Of a stretch of DNA of 29,074 nucleotides, positions 7,355 to 15,151 are shown in pieces (the first letter of the stretch is position 1; each line of letters begins with the position of its first letter). The notes below the pieces were generated by a model. The model had not been told where the DNA came from. It did not search any database and saw nothing but the letters and a program-made list of their open reading frames with translations. Origin of the DNA: Candidatus Delongbacteria bacterium (GTDB taxonomy: Bacteria > JAGOEH01); assembly GCA_017997825.1 (NCBI GenBank), contig JAGOEH010000017.1:1-29074 (forward strand), in the 5' to 3' direction. A program made the position numbers and the translations under genes.

Positions 7355-10342
7355 TTACGGTAGGATCTTGGTGGTTATCTTGAATAGGTCCTGATTGCTT
7401 TTGACTTTTTCTTCATTCCCATACACACAATAGTTATTCCGGCTAAGAACATCCCGGACCATTTTTTCCATCAGTTTGATATCCTCAATTTTGGTCGACA
7501 GAACATCGTGACGTTCCTGCTGAATCGTCTCGAATCCGATCTTTTCAAAATGGCGTCGGAATGCCAAATCACCCTTTTCTGACGGAGTCATGGGCTGATC
7601 CATATCGGCGATGGTACCGATAATATAGCGGGTCATAGTTTTGTCATCCACTTCCAACGTCTTAAGATAGTCGGGTGTCGCATTGTAATTGGCCAACGTT
7701 TCACGTAGATTGGGATCCCGATAGGATGCAAAATAGGCCATACCGTCAGGACCAAAGGATGAGAAGCCGCCATAAGCGCCGCCCATCACCCGGATACGGG
7801 ATTGGAGCCAGTCACTGGACAGAATCTGATTCAGCACCCGCATCTTTCCATTCCATGCGAATCCCAGTTTCTTATAATCATAGCCTTTCAAAACATACTG
7901 CACCTTGGACGTGGTCATGAATCCTTCATTTTTAGGATCGATCTCAAATTTCCAGTTTTGGAGAACTCCCGGCTTACTGGTTAGCTTTTGGGTTAATCGT
8001 TCCAATGAAGCCTGGAAAGCCTTGACCTCCGGTTTGGGGCATGTAACGGCGGCCGTCCCGTTGGACCGGTTGAACAATAGTGTTGCAGTCGTTCTCAGCT
8101 TTTCGGAAATCTCCGCCGCACGATTGTCAAACTGGTTGGATAATTCCGTGATAAAACGGACATACTCAATCCCGCCTTTCAGCTCATTCAGCATCCCCTG
8201 GTTTCCCAAGTAGGACAACAGACGGGTGCGGGCATATCCGTATCCATTCTGTTTGACCTGGGCTTCCAGACGAGCCTGATACCGGGTGATAATCTCTTTC
8301 AAACGATCCGGTTGGTCATAACGGGAATGATTGATAATCTCCTCAGTCAGTTCAAACAGCTTATCCAACTTGTCGGCCATGGCCTTGCCCGAGACGACCA
8401 GTTTGGGCTGAAGATGATCATTACTGTAATTTTCCAGATAACTGGTCAGATAGGTATTGAATCCACCGGTATGAATATTCAGTGCTTTTTCCAGTTCACC
8501 GTAAGTATAGTGTTCGGTATTGAGATTCCCTAAACACTCCGTCAATAGGGCAGCATAGGGAATCAGCTCCTGGGGTAACACCCGTAGATCGAAATAGAAT
8601 CTGGGATAAACGACGCCGTTGGTGAACTGGTCGCAATGCAGGATCGGCATATCCGCTGAAGCGATCGTCACGGCATCGATACGCTGGGCCGCAGGATTGA
8701 TATCACTTAAATCCAGCATCGGAATAGTGGCCAGGGCTTCCGGAGTATCTTCCCGCTGCTGGTACTCCATCAATTCCTGTGTCTCCTTGACCAGTTTTTG
8801 TTTCTGAGTTTCGGTCAATCCGGCTTGGTAGTCATTCAATCGAGCCAGGTTTTTTGTATTGAGTTCCTTCTCCAGTCCCGGTTGGGGTTCCAGAGCCAGC
8901 ATCAGGGAGTGCGGATTCTGAAGAATGCTCTGATTGATCAGGGATTCCAGATATCCTTCCGAAATCGATTTTTTCAGGGCAGTCAGGATTTTTTCATATT
9001 CCAGGCACACAAAGGGATCCTCTTTAAAAAACCATCCCGGCAGAGCCTGGAAATTATACGTCAATCCCTTCTGGGCATCATCTCCCTCACGCAGATTGAA
9101 TTCGATCCGGTTCAGGATCCCCTGAACGGCTTGTTGATCGAGCCCTTGCTTCAAGACATCCTTCAAAGCCTGATGAACGACCTCCACAAAGCGCTCTTTG
9201 TCGGACGTATTGGCGTTCTGAACCACGATCTGGAAAACATTCTGCTGGATATCATCGACACTGGCGGAAACTTCCTTGCCGATCCCGGCTTTCTGCAGAG
9301 CCAGACGAAGCGGTGCCGATTCCTGGTTGACCAATAGATTGGCCAGAATATTCAATGCCATCACCAATCGGCGATCCGTATTCAATCCGATCACATAACT
9401 TAGTGTCAGATAGGTCTGATTTTCAGTCGGGTCCCCCTCCAAAACGGGATACTGAGATACCACACTTTTCATAGCTGAAAATGGTTTCTGAATCGGAATC
9501 TGGGGCTTGATCTTGGTGTTATCGAAGGTTGAGAGATAATTCTGATCGATGAAATCCAGTTCTTTATCCAGATCGGCATTGCCATACAGAAAGATATAGC
9601 TGTTGGAGGGATGATAATAGCGGCGGTGGAAATCCAAAAAGGCCTCGGCCGTCAGCTCGGGAATGGCGGTGGGATATCCACCGGAACAGAAACGGTAACT
9701 CGATTCCGGAAAAAGTTGCTGGTTGATCCGATAATCCAATTCGCGGGTCGGACTGGAAAAAGCTCCCTTCATCTCATTATAAACGACCCCTTTGAATGTC
9801 ACCTGGGAATCCGGATCGGTCAGCTCATAATGCCACCCCTCCTGCTTGAATATTCGGGGATCCTGATCGATCAGGGGATAGAGTACCGCGTCCAGATAAA
9901 CATTCATCAGATTGAAGTAATCCTTGTCATTCATACTGGCTACCGGATAGATCGTAATATCGCTCCCGGTCATGGCATTTAAAAAAGTATTCAGGGATCC
10001 CTGGGATAAAATATCGAAGGGACTCTTGACTGGGAAATTCTTGGAACCATTCAGTACAGAGTGCTCCATAATATGGGGTGTTCCGCAATCGGATTCCGGA
10101 ACTGTCTTGAATGCAATGCTGAATGTCTTGTTTTCATCGGATGATGCAATTTTCAGCAAGCGGGCACCGCTTTTCTGATGCTGAAAGTAAAGACATTCTG
10201 CATTGACTTCCTTCACAAATCGCTTTTCCAGCAATTTAAATCCGTGATAGATGTCTCCGGTTTTAAACTCAGCCAAACTCACTCCCGTCCAGGTTAAAAT
10301 TAAACACACCAGCCATAATCCAGCTAAACCATAACGATACAT
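7355..10342 (-). CDS. Secreted M16C zinc metallopeptidase (presequence-protease-like)
   Basis: A zinc-dependent oligopeptidase of the inverzincin M16C subfamily, which degrades short unfolded peptides in a closed two-half chamber. The 995-residue length matches the single-chain PreP family. The inverted zinc motif is HIMEH at His90, Glu93 (catalytic base) and His94. The third ligand is Glu190 in VVYNEMKGA, 96 residues further on, the spacing expected for PreP. The middle holds the M16C-associated region and the C-terminal half the second, inactive-type peptidase pair. An N-terminal hydrophobic segment (residues about 5-22, ending GVSLA-E) is a convincing signal peptide, so the enzyme is likely periplasmic or extracellular rather than cytosolic. 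The start is supported by GGAGG four bases upstream. It stands alone with its own promoter and terminator. A peptide-scavenging or signal-peptide-clearing role is inferred. Confidence 0.93.
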   Translation of the reverse strand: MYRYGLAGLWLVCLILTWTGVSLAEFKTGDIYHGFKLLEKRFVKEVNAECLYFQHQKSGARLLKIASSDENKTFSIAFKTVPESDCGTPHIMEHSVLNGSKNFPVKSPFDILSQGSLNTFLNAMTGSDITIYPVASMNDKDYFNLMNVYLDAVLYPLIDQDPRIFKQEGWHYELTDPDSQVTFKGVVYNEMKGAFSSPTRELDYRINQQLFPESSYRFCSGGYPTAIPELTAEAFLDFHRRYYHPSNSYIFLYGNADLDKELDFIDQNYLSTFDNTKIKPQIPIQKPFSAMKSVVSQYPVLEGDPTENQTYLTLSYVIGLNTDRRLVMALNILANLLVNQESAPLRLALQKAGIGKEVSASVDDIQQNVFQIVVQNANTSDKERFVEVVHQALKDVLKQGLDQQAVQGILNRIEFNLREGDDAQKGLTYNFQALPGWFFKEDPFVCLEYEKILTALKKSISEGYLESLINQSILQNPHSLMLALEPQPGLEKELNTKNLARLNDYQAGLTETQKQKLVKETQELMEYQQREDTPEALATIPMLDLSDINPAAQRIDAVTIASADMPILHCDQFTNGVVYPRFYFDLRVLPQELIPYAALLTECLGNLNTEHYTYGELEKALNIHTGGFNTYLTSYLENYSNDHLQPKLVVSGKAMADKLDKLFELTEEIINHSRYDQPDRLKEIITRYQARLEAQVKQNGYGYARTRLLSYLGNQGMLNELKGGIEYVRFITELSNQFDNRAAEISEKLRTTATLLFNRSNGTAAVTCPKPEVKAFQASLERLTQKLTSKPGVLQNWKFEIDPKNEGFMTTSKVQYVLKGYDYKKLGFAWNGKMRVLNQILSSDWLQSRIRVMGGAYGGFSSFGPDGMAYFASYRDPNLRETLANYNATPDYLKTLEVDDKTMTRYIIGTIADMDQPMTPSEKGDLAFRRHFEKIGFETIQQERHDVLSTKIEDIKLMEKMVRDVLSRNNYCVYGNEEKVKSNQDLFKITTKILP

Positions 10343-10588
10343 AACACCTCCAGTTTACAGGTATCATTCCACACCATTCTCAACCGGTAAGACAATCCTC
10401 CGGTTGTACGAACGGTTAATTCACTCAATCCATAATCCAGCATAATTAACATCATACGAAATCCATTCCGATTTGTTTCACCGAGTCCAGTCACGGATTG
10501 GTTATAAATTGATATCTGAGTCAATCAGGAGAATAATCCATCGAAAGACCACTTACAGCTGCCAATGATTCAGTCATCTCAAATGACA

Positions 10589-10617
10589 ATCATAACGAAT
10601 TACGGGAGTAATGTCAA
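10589..10617 (-). promoter_or_regulatory. Sigma70-type promoter of the M16C peptidase gene
   Basis: Reading leftward, TTGACA (10617-10612), a 17-base spacer and TATGAT (10594-10589) make a near-consensus promoter. The predicted start near 10582 leaves a leader of about 240 bases before the ATG at 10342, unusually long for this window. Confidence 0.65.
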
Positions 10618-10672
10618 GCTGAACGGTTATTTTTTTAAGGTTCCAATCATTTGTAAAGGAGAGGTTGCAAAA

Positions 10673-10714
10673 ATGAAAAATATCAAAGGTTACAAACTAC
10701 CGGACAACAAGTGA
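10673..10714 (+). CDS. Possible 13-residue leader peptide
   Basis: ATG at 10673 opens a short frame reading MKNIKGYKLPDNK and stopping at 10712-10714. A purine-rich AAAGGAGAGG lies 7 bases upstream, the best Shine-Dalgarno in this intergenic region. No promoter is evident just before it and the PHP promoter lies downstream, so transcription is uncertain. It may simply be chance. Confidence 0.2.
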   Translation: MKNIKGYKLPDNK

Positions 10715-10778
10715 AGAAAACTGTTTCGCACCTGGAGATCGAATCCTGCTGAAGGAGATGGAACCCTAATATTTGGTC

Positions 10779-10806
10779 TTGACTTTAATAAAAAAATAGG
10801 TATACT
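10779..10806 (+). promoter_or_regulatory. Promoter of the PHP-domain gene, near-leaderless
   Basis: TTGACT (10779-10784), a 16-base spacer and TATACT (10801-10806) lie 10 bases before the ATG at 10817. The expected transcript start near 10813 would leave only about four untranslated bases, and no Shine-Dalgarno sequence is present. Confidence 0.65.
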
Positions 10807-10816
10807 ATTTATTGAT

Positions 10817-11869
10817 ATGCAGGAACACTATATTTATTCCGGTGCGATTCACATTCATTCCACCTGGTCCGATGGTTCAAAAAGCATCCCGGAGATAGCC
10901 GCTATCGCCGATTCGGTCAATCTGGACTTCTTGCTGATGGCTGATCATCAAACCCTGGAGGGACTCCATCGGGGACAGGAAGAAAAATATGGAAAGACCC
11001 ACGTCTTGATTGGATGTGAATTGAATGATCCTGAGAATGAAAATCTGAATCACTACCTGGTATTTAATATCGATGAGGAAATTCCCCGGGATTTAAAACC
11101 TTCGGAGTATATCCGCGAGGTTAAGAAACGGGGCGGATTAGGATTTATTGCTCACCCGGATGAAATTCGAGGCAATCTGATCCGAAGCTTTCCCGGCAAT
11201 CCCTGGATTCATTGGGAAAACGACGATTTTGACGGAATTGAAATCTGGAATCAAATGTCGGAATGGATGGAACGGCTGACACCGCTCAACAAACTCTGGA
11301 TGACGGTTTCTCCCCGCAAGGGAATCTATCAACCCTGTGAACGGACCCTGGCCAAATGGGATCTGCTGAACAGCCGCCGGAAAGTGATCGGAGTTGGCGG
11401 AATCGATGTCCATGCCATGCCTTATAAAATCGGACCGTTAACCTTGGTCTTTTTCCCTTATAAAATCCAGTTTCAATCTATTCGCACCAATATCATCCTC
11501 GATCAGCCCTTATCGCAGGATTTTCCTACCGCCAAGCAGCAGATCTATCACGCCATCCAACAGGCCAATGCCTATATATACAACCACCGCTGGGGTGAAG
11601 TTCGGAATCTGCCCTTCCATCTGCTTCATTCCAACCACCGGATCAGTATTCCGGGAGATCAACTCGGGTATGAACCGGGGCAGAAACTGATCATCGAGCT
11701 TCCCCACTGGGGAAAAATCAGAATCATGAATTTTGGATATCCGGTCTATGAAGGATATCATCGGCAATTGACTTACCTGGTCAGCAGCCCGGGGAATTAT
11801 CGCCTGGAGGTCTACCGGAAACGTCATGGCTGGCTGTTTACCAACAATATCTATATCCAATCCGTTTGA
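10817..11869 (+). CDS. PHP-domain metal-dependent hydrolase
   Basis: A predicted cytosolic phosphoesterase-type enzyme of the polymerase and histidinol phosphatase (PHP) superfamily; substrate unknown. The 350 residues begin with HIHSTWSDGS (His12 and His14, metal motif I). MADH follows near residue 42, then GFIAHPDE near 114 and GVGGIDVHA near 195. These are the metal ligands expected along the TIM-like barrel. Residues from about 245 form a small beta-sandwich-like tail (PGDQLGYEPGQKLIIELPHW, then PGNYRLEVYR), seen in stand-alone PHP proteins rather than in histidinol phosphatase (HisK). No signal peptide is present, unlike most neighbours. Translation probably starts on a near-leaderless message. 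The secreted transglutaminase-like gene starts 66 bp downstream on the same strand. Confidence 0.85.
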   Translation: MQEHYIYSGAIHIHSTWSDGSKSIPEIAAIADSVNLDFLLMADHQTLEGLHRGQEEKYGKTHVLIGCELNDPENENLNHYLVFNIDEEIPRDLKPSEYIREVKKRGGLGFIAHPDEIRGNLIRSFPGNPWIHWENDDFDGIEIWNQMSEWMERLTPLNKLWMTVSPRKGIYQPCERTLAKWDLLNSRRKVIGVGGIDVHAMPYKIGPLTLVFFPYKIQFQSIRTNIILDQPLSQDFPTAKQQIYHAIQQANAYIYNHRWGEVRNLPFHLLHSNHRISIPGDQLGYEPGQKLIIELPHWGKIRIMNFGYPVYEGYHRQLTYLVSSPGNYRLEVYRKRHGWLFTNNIYIQSV

Positions 11870-11881
11870 CACTCTCAATCC

Positions 11882-11906
11882 CCGGGCTGTCATGCCGTAT
11901 GCCCGG
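11882..11906 (+). terminator. Weak GC-rich hairpin between PHP and transglutaminase genes
   Basis: CCGGGC (11882-11887) pairs with GCCCGG (11901-11906) around a 13-base loop and is followed by TTTCTT. It may partially terminate the PHP transcript or act as a leader hairpin for the next gene. The T run is interrupted, so termination is uncertain. Confidence 0.35.
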
Positions 11907-11935
11907 TTTCTTGGCTACGCTTTCCGGAGGTCATC

Positions 11936-13342
11936 ATGTTCAAATTATTCCAGCGATTCATAATCCTGATTGCACTATGGTTCCTGTCCCAGCCTCTCCA
12001 GGCCGGTCGAGTCTCATCCATCGATCGGATTATTCGGTTTGAGCACCGCCAGGTCAATGAAGATATTACCCCCGGCAACATGGAATTCTATCTGGCTATT
12101 CCGGCCTCTAATGAACGGCAGGAAATCCTAGCTTTTGTTCCCGAATCCGGTTACCGGGAAATCGTAACCGATGAATACGGAAATCGGGTCCTGCACTATA
12201 TCGATCAGCGTGTCTTACCGGGAGAAGTCGTCAGTCATGGATGGATCGCCGAAGTCAGGCTTTACGCGTATCTGTATGATGAACCGGATTCTTTGCAGGC
12301 CGCATTCAGATTGACACCCGAGCAGCAAGCCATTTATCTGAGGGATTCGGACAACTACCAACTGACGGATCCGATCATTCGGGACCATGCCCAACGTCAT
12401 GCCGAAACCCTGACGGATCCGGCCGCCATTATCCGCCACTACTTTGAGTTTCTGATCCATCATCTGACTTATGTGCGGGACTCGATTTGGGATCCGGCCC
12501 CTCAGGTGATCAGCCGCCGATCGGGATCCTGTTCGGAATACAATTATGCCTTTTTGGCCCTATGTCGGGCCAAGGGAATTCCATGCCGCTACACCGGAGG
12601 AATCACAGTCCACCATAATGAACCGGCCGCCTATAATCCGGTTGTTTCCGAAGACGCCGTTTTTCATCGCTGGAGCGAAGTCTATCTCCCGGGAAAAGCA
12701 TGGTATCCGGTCGACTGCAGCCGAGGAGGTGGAGAACTGACGCGGTTGGGTAATCCTTATCATCATTATGGACGGCTCCCCAGCGGGACATTACAGACTA
12801 TGCGGGGAGACGGAACCGGCCAGGCTTTACTGGGATGGGACTATCTTTCACGCGAAATCATCGGATTCAAAAGCTCAGGCAAAGAGGCCAAGGTCGCTTA
12901 TTGCCTTAGTCAGTATACCCCGGGTGAATTGGAAAAAAAGAGCCGGGAACTGGAATCCGCCATTCATACCACTCCACCCCGGATTGATTGGTCACCCTGG
13001 ACCTCCAACCCACTGAATCTGGAACTATTGTTGATGGTTGCCCACCAGCTCCCGACACACCGGCTGCCCGAGCTGGTCAATGCCCTCAAATCGGCTCGCC
13101 ACCCCGAAGCCATCCACTGGAGTATTCTATGCCAAAAACGCAGACTGAACATGATGTTCACCCTGACCTATCCATTCCTGTGCGATCAGAAACTGGCCGA
13201 CCAGATTACATCAATCATCAAGGGGGAACAGATGGAATTGGTGGAATTCGAGTATTGGTGGCGAAAAGCCAGACCTCTGATCCGGTGGGATCCAACCCAG
13301 GAGCGTTTTAGCCTGACGGTCGATCAGATCGACCGATACTGA
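11936..13342 (+). CDS. Secreted transglutaminase-like (papain-fold) protein
   Basis: A 468-residue protein with an N-terminal signal peptide (about 1-23, hydrophobic FIILIALWFLSQPL then QAG). The N-terminal 150 residues form a beta-rich domain typical of bacterial transglutaminase-like proteins. The core triad is visible. The cysteine is in GSCSEYNYAFLALCRAKGIP (near 199), the histidine in VFHRWSEVYLPG (near 243) and the aspartate in WYPVDCS (near 259). These enzymes catalyse acyl transfer or act as cysteine peptidases; the substrate here is unknown. The helical C-terminal 140 residues have no recognisable family. The start is fixed by GGAGG five bases before the ATG. It probably lies downstream of the PHP gene in one transcript, unless the hairpin between them terminates. 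There is no sorting domain, so a periplasmic location is most likely. Confidence 0.85.
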   Translation: MFKLFQRFIILIALWFLSQPLQAGRVSSIDRIIRFEHRQVNEDITPGNMEFYLAIPASNERQEILAFVPESGYREIVTDEYGNRVLHYIDQRVLPGEVVSHGWIAEVRLYAYLYDEPDSLQAAFRLTPEQQAIYLRDSDNYQLTDPIIRDHAQRHAETLTDPAAIIRHYFEFLIHHLTYVRDSIWDPAPQVISRRSGSCSEYNYAFLALCRAKGIPCRYTGGITVHHNEPAAYNPVVSEDAVFHRWSEVYLPGKAWYPVDCSRGGGELTRLGNPYHHYGRLPSGTLQTMRGDGTGQALLGWDYLSREIIGFKSSGKEAKVAYCLSQYTPGELEKKSRELESAIHTTPPRIDWSPWTSNPLNLELLLMVAHQLPTHRLPELVNALKSARHPEAIHWSILCQKRRLNMMFTLTYPFLCDQKLADQITSIIKGEQMELVEFEYWWRKARPLIRWDPTQERFSLTVDQIDRY

Positions 13343-13369
13343 ATCATCAAACAGGGTGCTGATTCGGTA
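13337..13369. repeat. Inverted repeat spanning the transglutaminase stop codon
   Basis: A stem of about ten pairs with one G-T pair forms between 13337-13346 and 13360-13369 (ACTGAATCA with TGATTCGGT), with a 13-base loop. The TGA stop lies in the left arm. There is no T run on either side, so a terminator role is doubtful, though it may protect the transcript 3' end. The rest of the 151-bp convergent gap shows nothing further. Confidence 0.35.
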
Positions 13370-13493
13370 GATCCATCCTATACTCCGGATATCCTTTCAG
13401 TAGTGATATCAAAACCCCAACCGCCAATTCCTATGCCCCAGCTGGTCGGCTGAAGGTAACAAACAAAGCACCAAAGCCTGTCTAAATATAAAA

Positions 13494-14876
13494 TCATTGA
13501 ATTTTCACACTACCGGTTTCATGATAGTCTCCGGCCTGTAACCGGTAATGATAGATCCCGGCCGGCACTTCATAATTATTCAAGTTGATCTCATAATCTC
13601 CCGGTAACGATAGCATATCCAAAATAACAGCCACTTCACGCCCGGCTGGATCGAATAAACGGATCACGACCCGGGTTGGAGTGCTGAGCTGAAATCGAAT
13701 CACGGAATCGGGTTGAAAATCATTCGGACGCCGGTTGGGTGAAACGGGAATTGGCTCAGGCGGGATATCCGGGAGGAGCTCCTTATCCTTATGATCTGTT
13801 TTCATCCTGTTCAACCCATTCGATTCACCTTGTATTAGCCGTCCTCCTACTATCTCCAGCAAAGGTTGGCGATGGGTTAGGCTGTCGTAATCAAAACCGA
13901 TCGCCCAGATAATGACCCCGGCCAGATCATGATCATCGATATACTCTGATTTAAGCCGGACGGATAAACTATCATCATACGAAATGATGTGAGCCCCATC
14001 CGGATTGGTCAGGTAAGGAACCCGACAGATTTCATCCCAGGAACGAACATAGCCGGAAGCAAGATATTCATTGATTTTTCGGTATGGAACCGAGGGAGTC
14101 TTACTGCCGGTATTGGCTTGCCATAATCCGTCGGCGGTAAAATCGTAGCCGTAGAAGGGAATCCCCAAACAAATTTTCTCGGTCGGCAGGATGTTGGTAT
14201 AATCCCGGCGGCTTTGATCCATCGATCCATCCGAATCAAGCGGCGATGAGTATAAGGGAGCGACATGACCGGCATGGGAAGTCCAGGCCCCATGATAATC
14301 ATAGGTCATCACTCCGAACCAGTCCAACTTATCGCATAAGACATGGTAATCAATCCCGTGACACACCCGGGATGAAACCGCGGCCGTCAGCCAGGTTATT
14401 CCAGCCTGATCAAAGGCGGCCCTCAATCCCAGAAACAACGCCGTACAATTGGCTTCATCCTTATCGTCCGGATATTCCCAATCGATATCGGCTCCATCAT
14501 AACCATATAGCAGAATAAAATCCTTCAATTCACGGATGAACCGATTCCTCGATTTTTCATTGGATGCCAGCGCAGTAAACGCATCATCGTATCCCCATCC
14601 GCCGACTGAGATCAACACCTTGACATGATTGGCATGAGCCGTCGGTATTAATCCCGGTACGATCAATCCCGGACTATATTCTATCGATCCGTCGGACCGG
14701 GGATGAACAAAGGCATGGCAGATATGAGTAAGCTGAGAATAATCAATTCGATCATAGGGATAAAGTGAATAATTCCACTCCGGGTAGTAACCGATCACCC
14801 AGCGCCCCCCATTGGCAGCAGTCGCTACCAGACTGAACAGTATCCATAATGATAGGACTTTAATCCTCATTTTCAT
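13494..14876 (-). CDS. Secreted GH18 chitinase-like glycoside hydrolase with C-terminal sorting domain
   Basis: A predicted hydrolase of chitin or other N-acetylglucosamine polymers, acting outside the cytoplasm. The signal peptide covers about residues 1-23. The GH18 barrel (about 25-345) has the substrate strand VKVLISVGGWG near 85-95. The catalytic DxxDxDxE signature is YDGADIDWEYP, with Asp127, Asp130, Asp132 and the acid Glu134. MTYDYHGAW and the late VIIWAIGFDYD fit later strands. About 40 linker residues rich in Pro, Asp and Asn lead to a terminal 75-residue beta domain (SVIRFQLSTPTRVVIRLFD, then PAGIYHYRLQAGDYHETGSV) of the Por/FlgD-Ig sorting type. Its entry motif is diverged (PNRRPND in place of PNPFN). 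Starts at 14876 or 14870 are both possible; the GAGATG before the second could serve as its ribosome site. The gene has its own promoter downstream of the exporter operon. Confidence 0.9.
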   Translation of the reverse strand: MKMRIKVLSLWILFSLVATAANGGRWVIGYYPEWNYSLYPYDRIDYSQLTHICHAFVHPRSDGSIEYSPGLIVPGLIPTAHANHVKVLISVGGWGYDDAFTALASNEKSRNRFIRELKDFILLYGYDGADIDWEYPDDKDEANCTALFLGLRAAFDQAGITWLTAAVSSRVCHGIDYHVLCDKLDWFGVMTYDYHGAWTSHAGHVAPLYSSPLDSDGSMDQSRRDYTNILPTEKICLGIPFYGYDFTADGLWQANTGSKTPSVPYRKINEYLASGYVRSWDEICRVPYLTNPDGAHIISYDDSLSVRLKSEYIDDHDLAGVIIWAIGFDYDSLTHRQPLLEIVGGRLIQGESNGLNRMKTDHKDKELLPDIPPEPIPVSPNRRPNDFQPDSVIRFQLSTPTRVVIRLFDPAGREVAVILDMLSLPGDYEINLNNYEVPAGIYHYRLQAGDYHETGSVKIQ

Positions 14877-14931
14877 CTCTACTCGGTTAGCCGGAGGTTA
14901 GGATTCAACTTCCCATTGGAATTGATAGTTC

Positions 14932-14958
14932 AAAAAAGGCGAGATTTATACAAATCGC
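14932..14958 (-). terminator. Leader hairpin with T run before the GH18 gene, possible attenuator
   Basis: On the minus strand an imperfect hairpin (14958-14939, arms GCGATTT and AAATCTCGC with a two-base bulge) is followed by six T residues (14937-14932). It lies between the predicted GH18 promoter and its start codon. It could end part of the transcript and so regulate the gene. The stem is short and AT-rich. Confidence 0.3.
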
Positions 14959-15082
14959 TTTTACTTTGAAAGAACGTCGTATGGACCAAAGAGGTGGAAA
15001 AAGCAACCGGCACATCTCCTGCTCCATAAATAGTATAAATTCTGTCTCAAGCCCAGGTAGGGACAAGTTCGACAATTAAAAT

Positions 15083-15110
15083 AATATAATTGATCCCGTT
15101 TAAATGTCAA
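15083..15110 (-). promoter_or_regulatory. Promoter of the GH18 gene
   Basis: On the minus strand TTGACA (15110-15105) is followed by TATATT (15088-15083, spacer 16) or TATTAT (15086-15081, spacer 18). The predicted start near 15075 gives a leader of about 200 bases. It lies 42 bp past the stop of the exporter permease, giving GH18 expression independent of that operon. Confidence 0.6.
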
Positions 15111-15151
15111 GCTTTATTTCGTACTAATACCAGGCAGGTAATCACGGATTA

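Larger units (their letters stand above)
10343..10816. other. Divergent intergenic region of 474 bp between the peptidase and PHP genes
   Basis: This non-coding stretch carries the leftward peptidase promoter (10589-10617), its leader of about 240 bases, a possible 13-codon open frame (10673-10714) and the rightward PHP promoter (10779-10806). I see no RNA gene fold or repeat with confidence. A frame on the minus strand (10324-10524) overlaps the peptidase start but begins with TTG and has no family signature. Confidence 0.7.

Noticed and set aside
8798-9337. 179-codon open frame antisense to the M16C peptidase
   Set aside because: It lies wholly opposite a well-supported enzyme gene, lacks a ribosome site and family motifs, and mirrors the codon bias of the real strand.
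10324-10524. 66-codon minus-strand frame overlapping the peptidase start
   Set aside because: It starts with TTG, has no ribosome site or family signature, and overlaps the peptidase signal-peptide codons in another frame.
11510-11893. 127-codon minus-strand frame opposite the PHP gene
   Set aside because: Antisense shadow of a gene with clear metal-binding motifs; no independent support.
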